From: JBBCJT01 sp037190665
GTDB taxonomy: Bacteria; Pseudomonadota; Alphaproteobacteria; Acetobacterales; Acetobacteraceae
Assembly: GCA_037190665.1 (NCBI GenBank)
Contig: JBBCJT010000202.1
Coordinates: forward strand, 1-15,449
Length of the DNA stretch: 15,449 nucleotides
Reading direction: 5' to 3'
Position numbers and translations under genes: made by a program. The number at the start of each line of letters is the position of its first letter. The stretch's first letter is position 1. Positions 1-5,084 of this stretch are shown one piece after another. Under the pieces are notes generated by a model, which ran no database searches, was not told where the DNA came from, and saw nothing but the letters and a program-made list of their open reading frames with translations.

Positions 1-61
1 TATCGAGGGGGTGGGGCAGAGGACCGACCTGATCAAAACCCTTCTGAGGGAATCCCGGGTC

Positions 62-130
62 AAGGGGCCGGTGGCCCCTTGCGGGGTGCAGGGGCAGCGC
101 CCCTGCTGGGGTCCCGGGGCAAAGCCCCGG
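62..130. repeat. Three tandem perfect GC hairpins downstream of htpG
   Basis: Three perfect inverted repeats follow each other in the 3' flank of htpG. They are 62-80 (AAGGGGCC, loop GGT, GGCCCCTT), 88-106 (GCAGGGGC, loop AGC, GCCCCTGC) and 114-130 (CCGGGGC, loop AAA, GCCCCGG). Each has a 7 to 8-bp stem and a 3-base loop. No T-run follows on either strand, so they are not classical intrinsic terminators. They could still halt or protect the htpG transcript, or be a dispersed palindromic repeat. The style resembles intergenic repeats common in Acetobacteraceae (general knowledge). Positions 1-61 hold no recognisable gene. Confidence 0.8.
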
Positions 131-134
131 CGCT

Positions 135-1961
135 TCACCCCTTCGCCGCCAGCACCGCCACACGCCGCGCGAACGCCGCCGGATCGGACGGCACGTCGCC
201 GTCCTGCACGCGCGCGAGGTCCATCAGCAGCCGCGCGTCGTCGGCCACCTCGCCGCCGTCGTTGGCGCGTGCCGCCATGGCCGCGATCCACGGATGGCGC
301 GGGTTGATCTCCAGCACCACCGGCGGAGCCTCCTTCATGCGGCCGGCGCGGCGCATCATTCGCGCCATCATCAGGTCGGGCCCGTTCGCGGAGGCTGCGA
401 TCACCGCGGGGCTGTCGGTCAGCCGGTCGGTCGCGCGCACCTCGGCGATCTCGTCCTTCAGCGCATCCTTCAGCAGCACCGACAGCCGCGCGACATCGGC
501 CGCCTCGCCGGCCGGCGCATCGCCCTCGATCTTCGACAGGTCCGCGCCCTGGGTGATGCTCTGCAGCTTATGGCCTTCGTACTCGCCCAGACGCTCCGGC
601 CAGAACGCGTCGATCCCGTCCGACAGCAGCAGCACCTCCACGCCACGGGCGCGGAACCCCTCGAGCTGCGCGGAGGCGGCAAGCGCGGCCGGGTCCTCCC
701 CGGCGAGGATGTAGATCGCCTCCTGCCCCGGCTTCATCGCGGCGACGTAGTCGTCGAGCGAGACCCAGCCCTCGCGCGCGGAAGACCGGAAGCGCAGCAG
801 CGCCGCGATGTCCTTGCGATGCTCGGCATCCTCCCAGACGCCTTCCTTCAGCACCGCGCCGAAATTCTCCCAGAAGGTCGCGTAATCCGCCGCATCCTTC
901 GCGCGCGTCTTCAGCTCGGCGAGCACCTTGCCCACCGCCGCGCGGCGGATGCGGCCCAGCACCGGGGTCGCCTGCAGCATCTCGCGGCTGACGTTCAGCG
1001 GCAGGTCCTCGGTGTCGATCACGCCCTGCATGAAGCGCAGCCAGGGCGGCAGCAGGTCGGCCTCGTCGGTGATGAACATCCGCCGCACGTGCAGCCGCAC
1101 CTTGCTGCGCCGCTCCTCCTCCACCGGGATGAAGGGCTTGGCGCCGGGGATGAACAGCAGCGCGGCGAAATCCAGCGCGCCTTCGGCCCGCCAGTGGATC
1201 GTCGCCCACGGCGTGTCGAACAGGTTGCCGAGACCGCGGTAGAACGCATCCGTATCGGCCCTGGTGAGCGCCGATTTCGGCTTGCGCCACAGCGCCGCGC
1301 CCTCGTTCGCGGACACGTCCTCGCCGTCGCGGACGATGACGACCGGGATGTCGATGTGGTCCGCCCATTTGCGCACCACGGTCTCGATGCGGACGGGATC
1401 GAGATACTCCTCCGCGTCGGGCTTGATGTGCAGCACGACGCGCGTGCCCGGCGCGTCCATCTCCGCCGCCGCGATGGAGAAGCTGCCCTTGCCGTCGGAG
1501 GCCCAGGTCCAGGCTTCGTCGGCGCCGACCTTGCGGGACGTGACCTCGACCCGGTCGGCGACCATGAAGGCGGAATAGAAGCCGACGCCGAACTGGCCGA
1601 TCAGGCTCGGCCGGTCCTCGGGCTTCGCGCTGGCGAGCTTCTCGCCGAACAGCCGCGTGCCGGACCGCGCGATGGTGCCGAGGTTCTCCGCCAGCTCGTC
1701 ACGGGTCATGCCGATGCCGGCGTCCTCGATCGCCAGCGTGCGCGCGTCCTTGTCGGGCAGGATGCGCACCTTCGCGCCCTCGGGCGGCGCGAAGGCGGGA
1801 TCGGTCAGCGCCTCGAACCGGCGGCGGTCGGTGGCATCCGCCGCGTTGGCGACGAGCTCGCGGAGGAAGATCTCGCGCTCGGAGTACAGCGCGTGGACGA
1901 CGAGATCGAGCAGACGGCCAACCTCGGCGCCGAAGGGGCGGGTTTCAGTGGTGTCGGGCAT
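135..1961 (-). CDS. htpG: Molecular chaperone HtpG (bacterial Hsp90)
   Basis: This encodes a 608-residue cytosolic ATP-dependent dimeric chaperone of the Hsp90 family, close to the usual bacterial length. The N-terminal GHKL ATPase domain shows the family signatures: ELVANAADA at residues 35-43 with the Mg/ATP-binding Asn, DAGIGM at 80-85, and GQFGVGFYSAF at 122-132. The middle domain contains the SREML segment, and a C-terminal dimerisation region follows. An in-frame ATG at 1991 would add ten residues (MPDQPCSAII) that the family lacks. I chose the ATG at 1961 because MPDTTETRPF leads directly into the conserved start. Neither start has a strong Shine-Dalgarno sequence. The gene is transcribed away from the broken toxin-antitoxin relic, and three hairpins follow its stop. 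Regulation is not evident from the sequence. Confidence 0.96.
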   Translation of the reverse strand: MPDTTETRPFGAEVGRLLDLVVHALYSEREIFLRELVANAADATDRRRFEALTDPAFAPPEGAKVRILPDKDARTLAIEDAGIGMTRDELAENLGTIARSGTRLFGEKLASAKPEDRPSLIGQFGVGFYSAFMVADRVEVTSRKVGADEAWTWASDGKGSFSIAAAEMDAPGTRVVLHIKPDAEEYLDPVRIETVVRKWADHIDIPVVIVRDGEDVSANEGAALWRKPKSALTRADTDAFYRGLGNLFDTPWATIHWRAEGALDFAALLFIPGAKPFIPVEEERRSKVRLHVRRMFITDEADLLPPWLRFMQGVIDTEDLPLNVSREMLQATPVLGRIRRAAVGKVLAELKTRAKDAADYATFWENFGAVLKEGVWEDAEHRKDIAALLRFRSSAREGWVSLDDYVAAMKPGQEAIYILAGEDPAALAASAQLEGFRARGVEVLLLSDGIDAFWPERLGEYEGHKLQSITQGADLSKIEGDAPAGEAADVARLSVLLKDALKDEIAEVRATDRLTDSPAVIAASANGPDLMMARMMRRAGRMKEAPPVVLEINPRHPWIAAMAARANDGGEVADDARLLMDLARVQDGDVPSDPAAFARRVAVLAAKG

Positions 1962-2005
1962 GATGATGGCTGAACAAGGTTGGTCTGGCATCTCAGCTAG
2001 GCAGC

Positions 2006-2210
2006 ATGCCCATCGTCGTCAACGTGCGTGAGGTGGAATCCCGGCTCTCCCGGCGGATCGTGCGCGCGGAAGCGGGCGAGCAGGCGGTGATCGCGCGGGC
2101 TGGCAAGCCAGCGGTCCGGCATGATCGTCGCGCAGGCGCGGCTCGATGGCATGATCGTGGTCAGCGGAGACCCCGCCATCGCCACGTTTCCCGTCCGTAT
2201 CATGTGGGAC
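2006..2210 (+). pseudogene. Fused remnant of a Phd/YefM antitoxin and VapC-like PIN toxin
   Basis: From ATG 2006 the first ~37 codons read as the N-terminal DNA-binding part of a Phd/YefM antitoxin: MPIVVNVREVESRLS, then EAGEQAVIARAGKPAV. After codon 37 the frame becomes meaningless. A different frame, from about 2112-2120, then reads as the C-terminal end of a PIN-domain VapC toxin: MIVAQARLDGMIVVSGDPAI, then ATFPVRIMW. In an intact module the antitoxin would continue for about 40 residues and the toxin would begin with about 95 more. A single deletion with its junction near 2112-2120 explains what is left. The toxin remnant retains no N-terminal catalytic acids and has no stop at its normal end. 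The relic lies between divergent htpG and the VOC gene and is presumably inactive. Family assignments rest on motif recognition. Confidence 0.75.
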
Positions 2211-2268
2211 CGGCACCCTCCCGCCCATGCGATGATGCCGCTGCACCGAGTCGCAGGAGGCTTCCCCC

Positions 2269-2802
2269 ATGGCCATCGACGGCATTCCGCAGACCGGCCT
2301 CGAACTGACGCTCGCGGTTCCCGATGCCGCCGCGGCGGCCGCATTCTACGCCGCCGCATTCGGGGCCGGGGAACACGCGCGCTACGTGATCCCGGACCAC
2401 CCCGCTTGCGTGGGCCCGGTGAAGGCGGTGCACATGCATCTCGGCGGCGTGGTGCTGCACATCTCCACGGCCAATCCGCGCACGGCCGAAACAATGGATC
2501 GCTGGGGCAGCAAGACGCCGCGGATGCTGCGCGGGTTCAGCACCGTCTTCACCCTGCGCGTGGACGATCTCGACGCCGCCTTCGCCCGTGCGGTCGCGGC
2601 GGGGGCGCGCCCGGTCGATGCGCCGCAGGAAGCGGAAGCCTGGGGCGACCGGATCGCGGTGCTGGAGGACCCGTTCGGCCATCCGTGGGGCCTCGCGCAG
2701 CGGCTGCGCACCGTGTCGGTGGAGGAGCACAACCGCATCTGGGCAGAGATGGCGACGGCGAAGGGCAAGCCCGGGACGGCGCCGCGCCTGGAAAGGTCCT
2801 GA
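2269..2802 (+). CDS. VOC-family (glyoxalase/PhnB-like) protein
   Basis: This 177-residue protein of the vicinal oxygen chelate superfamily has two beta-alpha-beta-beta-beta modules. The first runs from about residue 11 (LELTLAVPDAAAAAAFYAAA) and the second from about 87 (TVFTLRVDDLDAAFARAVAAG). The second ends in the motif WGDRIAVLEDPFGHPWGLA, typical of PhnB-like and glyoxalase/bleomycin-resistance-like members. Known relatives include isomerases, dioxygenases and antibiotic-binding proteins, so the substrate cannot be predicted. The start is well supported by GCAGGAGG at 2253-2260, eight bases before the ATG. No signal peptide is present, so it is likely cytosolic. The small lipoprotein gene begins eight bases after its stop and may be co-transcribed. 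Confidence 0.88.
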   Translation: MAIDGIPQTGLELTLAVPDAAAAAAFYAAAFGAGEHARYVIPDHPACVGPVKAVHMHLGGVVLHISTANPRTAETMDRWGSKTPRMLRGFSTVFTLRVDDLDAAFARAVAAGARPVDAPQEAEAWGDRIAVLEDPFGHPWGLAQRLRTVSVEEHNRIWAEMATAKGKPGTAPRLERS

Positions 2803-2810
2803 GTTACGGG

Positions 2811-2999
2811 ATGCGACTGATCTGGATCGCGGCTCTGGCGGGCCTTGCCGGCTGCACCGACTGCTCGCTGAACGGCGGATGGGAACGCGCCTTCAACCCC
2901 TTCTGCGTGGAGCGGTCGCACGACAGCGCCAGCCGCGTGGACGGCAGCGGCGAGGCCATCGTCGCGGACCAGAGGCAGCCCTGCACCCCGGCGGGTTAG
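2811..2999 (+). CDS. Small predicted lipoprotein, unknown function
   Basis: This 62-residue protein starts with a short lipoprotein signal peptide, MRLIWIAALAGLAGC. The lipobox LAGC places the lipidated cysteine at residue 15, which would leave a 48-residue mature peptide. The mature part is Cys-rich for its size (C15, C18, C32 and C58) and has no family I recognise. It starts eight bases after the VOC gene's stop. A weak purine-rich ribosome-binding site (GGAAAGG) lies about 14 bases upstream. Its stop lies only 12 bases from the convergent stop of the persulfide dioxygenase gene, leaving no room for a terminator between them. Supporting signs are the clear signal peptide and lipobox; against it is the short length. 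Confidence 0.6.
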   Translation: MRLIWIAALAGLAGCTDCSLNGGWERAFNPFCVERSHDSASRVDGSGEAIVADQRQPCTPAG

Positions 3000-3011
3000 G
3001 GCGCGTCCGCC

Positions 3012-3887
3012 TCAGAACGTGTCCAGCGGCACCTTCAGGTAGCGCACGCCGTTATCCTCGGCCGGCGGCGGCTTGCCGCCGCGCATGTTCACCTGCACCG
3101 ACGGGATGATCAGCTTCGGCAGCGACAGCTTCGCATCGCGCGCGGTGCGCATCGCCACGAACTCGTCCTCGCTCACCCCGTCGCGCAGATGGATGTTGCG
3201 CGCGCGCTGCGCGCCCACGCTCGTCTCCCACTGGTAGGTCGCGCGCCCTTCCGGCAGGTAGTCGTGGCACAGGAACATCCGCGTCCCGGGCGGCAGGGCG
3301 TAGATGCGCTGCACCGAGCGATACAGCTCCCGCGCATCGCCGCCGGGGAAGTCGCAACGGGCGGAGCCGTAATCGGGCATGAACAGCGTGTCCCCCACGA
3401 AGCAGGCGTCGCCGATCACGTAGGTCACGCAGGCCGGCGTATGGCCGGGGGTGTAGATCACCTCCGCCGGCATGCCGCCCACGGCGAAGCGGTCGCCGTC
3501 CTTGAAAAGCCGGTCGAACTGGCTGCCGTCGCGCGCGAATTCCGTGCCGGCGTTGAACGCCTTGCCGAACACGTCCTGCACCACGCAGATGCGCGCGCCG
3601 ATGCCGAGCTTACCGCCGAGAAGCTGCTGCACGTAGGGCGCGGCGGAGAGGTGGTCGGCATGGACATGCGTCTCCAGCACCCACTCCACCGTCAGCCCGC
3701 GCCTGCGGACCTCCGCGATGACCACATCGGCCGGGCCCTTGTCGGTGTGGCCCGACACCGGGTCGAAGCCGAGCACGGTGTCGATCACCGCGCAGAGCCC
3801 GCTCGCGGGATCGGCGACGATGTAGGAGACGGTGTTGGTCGCCTTGTCGAAGAAGCCGGCGACCTCCGGGCGTGAGCCCTCGCTCAT
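3012..3887 (-). CDS. blh: Blh-type metallo-beta-lactamase-fold persulfide dioxygenase
   Basis: This 291-residue protein has the metallo-beta-lactamase fold and is of the ETHE1/Blh sulfur dioxygenase type. Such enzymes oxidise glutathione persulfide to sulfite with a mononuclear iron. Visible metal-binding motifs are THVHADHLS (H74, H76, D78, H79), TPGHTP (H149), VGDTLF (D166) and LCHDY (H208). The stretch GSARCDFPGGDA at 175-186 is characteristic of this subgroup. No rhodanese or DUF442 domain is fused to it, unlike some Blh proteins. It is the last gene of the minus-strand operon. Its ATG overlaps the preceding TGA (ATGA) and has a strong AGGAGG seven bases upstream, which fixes the start over a longer in-frame opening upstream. 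Neighbours (BigR-like repressor, YeeE/YedE proteins) support sulfide detoxification. Activity is inferred from family and context. Confidence 0.9.
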   Translation of the reverse strand: MSEGSRPEVAGFFDKATNTVSYIVADPASGLCAVIDTVLGFDPVSGHTDKGPADVVIAEVRRRGLTVEWVLETHVHADHLSAAPYVQQLLGGKLGIGARICVVQDVFGKAFNAGTEFARDGSQFDRLFKDGDRFAVGGMPAEVIYTPGHTPACVTYVIGDACFVGDTLFMPDYGSARCDFPGGDARELYRSVQRIYALPPGTRMFLCHDYLPEGRATYQWETSVGAQRARNIHLRDGVSEDEFVAMRTARDAKLSLPKLIIPSVQVNMRGGKPPPAEDNGVRYLKVPLDTF

Positions 3888-4312
3888 CGCGTTGCCTCCT
3901 TCAGACGGATCGCCGCCATGCCGGCGGCCATGCCCGCCAAGAATAGCGCCAGCGGGATGCTCGGCGCGATCACCGATGCGATGGCGGGGCCGGGACACCA
4001 GCCGGCGAGTCCCCACCCCGCGCCGAACAGCGCCGCGCCGGCGATCAGCCGGGCGTCCGCCGCACGCGGTGCAGGCAGGTGGAACGCATCGTCCAGCAAA
4101 GGGCTCCCGCGCCGCCACGCGAGACGGTAGCCGAGGAACGCCACCGGTATCGCGGCGACCATCACAAGGAGCAGCGCCGGGTTCCACGCGCCGGCGATGT
4201 CGAGGAAGCCCAGCACCACCGCCGGATCGGTCAGGCCGGACAGCGCCAGCCCCGCGCCGAACCCGATCCCGGCCAGCAGCGCCGCCGCGCTCCGGACCGC
4301 CCTACACCGCAT
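3884..4312 (-). CDS. YeeE/YedE-type small membrane protein (DUF6691-like)
   Basis: This is a 142-residue inner-membrane protein with about four hydrophobic segments, near residues 10-27, 46-62, 88-105 and 117-135. The start of the family is recognisable as AALLAGIGFGAGLALSGLTD, followed by VVLGFLDIAGAW. A second motif, GWGLAGWCPGPAI (residues 99-111), carries C106, the kind of conserved cysteine through which YeeE/YedE-family channels are thought to pass thiosulfate or persulfide sulfur. The ATG at 4312 lies inside the end of the preceding YeeE/YedE gene, overlapping by 11 bases; longer in-frame starts would extend further into that gene. It forms a pair with that gene, like the PmpA/PmpB pairs of bigR-blh operons. 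I do not know which of the two it corresponds to. Confidence 0.85.
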   Translation of the reverse strand: MRCRAVRSAAALLAGIGFGAGLALSGLTDPAVVLGFLDIAGAWNPALLLVMVAAIPVAFLGYRLAWRRGSPLLDDAFHLPAPRAADARLIAGAALFGAGWGLAGWCPGPAIASVIAPSIPLALFLAGMAAGMAAIRLKEATR

Positions 4313-4697
4313 GGCGCATCGCCCACACGACCAGCGCCGCAACGGCGATGAACGTGGCTGTGGCAGCCAGCGATCGCAGCGAGAGGCGCGCCAGCCCACA
4401 GACGCCGTGACCGCTGGTGCAGCCGGACCCGAGCGCGGTGCCGGCGCCGACGAGCAGTCCCGCCAGCAGCGCGAGCCCGCCGCCCGCCTCCGGCACGCCG
4501 ATCACGGGCCGGCCGGTCACGGCGCCCACCAGCACCGCCCCGACCGGCAGGCCGATCAGGAACGCCGCGCGCCAGCAGGCGCCGGCGGAGAGCAGCCCGC
4601 CCAGCATGCCGCTGATCCCCGCGATGCGGCCGTTCGCCGCCATCAGCCACGCGGCGGCGAGCCCGATCAGCGCACCGCCGGCAAGTGCCACGGTCAC
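4302..4697 (-). CDS. YeeE/YedE-family membrane protein, sulfur transport
   Basis: This is a 131-residue membrane protein with about four transmembrane segments. It carries the family hallmark GSGCTSGHGVCGLARLS at 90-106, with C93 and C100. In YeeE proteins the equivalent cysteine motif mediates uptake of thiosulfate or related sulfane sulfur (family knowledge). The start is GTG at 4697, whose GTGA overlaps the repressor's TGA, with GGAGGA about seven bases upstream. The same frame is open far upstream through the helicase region on the opposite strand, but that is only GC-driven antisense reading. It is a half-size protein; together with the next gene it probably makes a two-subunit version of the larger YeeE/YedE fold. 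It likely moves sulfide-derived sulfur or persulfide across the inner membrane. Direction and substrate are not determined. Confidence 0.87.
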   Translation of the reverse strand: MTVALAGGALIGLAAAWLMAANGRIAGISGMLGGLLSAGACWRAAFLIGLPVGAVLVGAVTGRPVIGVPEAGGGLALLAGLLVGAGTALGSGCTSGHGVCGLARLSLRSLAATATFIAVAALVVWAMRHAV

Positions 4698-5005
4698 GGC
4701 CGATCCTCCGGCGCAGGGCAGAAATTCTCGCAGAGGAAGGACAGCAGCCGCAGCACCTCCGGCCGGGCGATCGCGTAGCGCACCGCCTGTCCGTCGCGCT
4801 CGGCCCGCACCAGCCCTTCCAGCCGCAGCCGCGCAAGCTGCTGGGACACCGCCGGCTCGGTCCGGCCGATGCGGCGGGCAAGCTCGCCCACGGTCGGCCG
4901 ACCCTCCGTCATCTGGCACAGCAGCAGCAGCCGCGCGGGATGCGCGAGCACGCGCAGCAGCCCGCTCACCTCCGCCGCCGCCGCTTCCATCGTTTGAATC
5001 TGCAT
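4694..5005 (-). CDS. bigR: BigR/SqrR-type persulfide-sensing ArsR-family repressor
   Basis: This 103-residue winged helix-turn-helix repressor belongs to the ArsR family. The recognition helix region reads VGELARRIGRTEPAVSQQLA (39-58), followed by the wing (AERDGQAVRYAIA). Cysteines C30 (in HPARLLLLC) and C96 (in CENFC) are 66 residues apart. That is the same spacing as the redox pair recalled for Xylella BigR (C42/C108) and Rhodobacter SqrR (C41/C107), which form a polysulfide bridge and release DNA when persulfide accumulates. An extra C92 sits nearby. It heads the four-gene operon and presumably represses it. The palindrome at 5004-5027 covers the ATG at 5005; the second in-frame ATG at 4990 (MEAAAAEV) aligns better with BigR and may be the true start. 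Neither has a clear ribosome-binding site. Confidence 0.9.
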   Translation of the reverse strand: MQIQTMEAAAAEVSGLLRVLAHPARLLLLCQMTEGRPTVGELARRIGRTEPAVSQQLARLRLEGLVRAERDGQAVRYAIARPEVLRLLSFLCENFCPAPEDRP

Positions 5006-5027
5006 ATCTGCGAATTATTGCAAATAT
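5004..5027. promoter_or_regulatory. Candidate BigR-type operator (AT-rich imperfect palindrome)
   Basis: ATATCTGCGA...TTGCAAATAT forms a 24-bp imperfect palindrome in which 8 of 12 half-site positions pair (ATAT, TGC and an inner A). It lies in the only obviously AT-rich island of the neighbourhood, between the repressor gene and the divergent helicase gene. AT-rich palindromes overlapping the promoter are the usual targets of BigR and other ArsR repressors. It overlaps the repressor's upstream ATG, so either translation begins at 4990 or the message is leaderless. It could also affect the divergent helicase promoter. The role is inferred from position and symmetry. Confidence 0.6.
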
Positions 5028-5084
5028 CGGTGATCGGCAACCCGCCGCTTGCATCCCCGCCTGCCCGGCACGACAAGCAGGGCC

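Noticed and set aside
294..1973. A 559-codon plus-strand open frame opposite htpG
   Set aside because: It is antisense to a fully conserved HtpG with low-complexity composition. No family was recognised.
2121..2999. A 292-codon plus-strand open frame as one protein
   Set aside because: It is a chance join of the toxin remnant, an off-frame reading of the VOC gene and the real small lipoprotein at 2811-2999.
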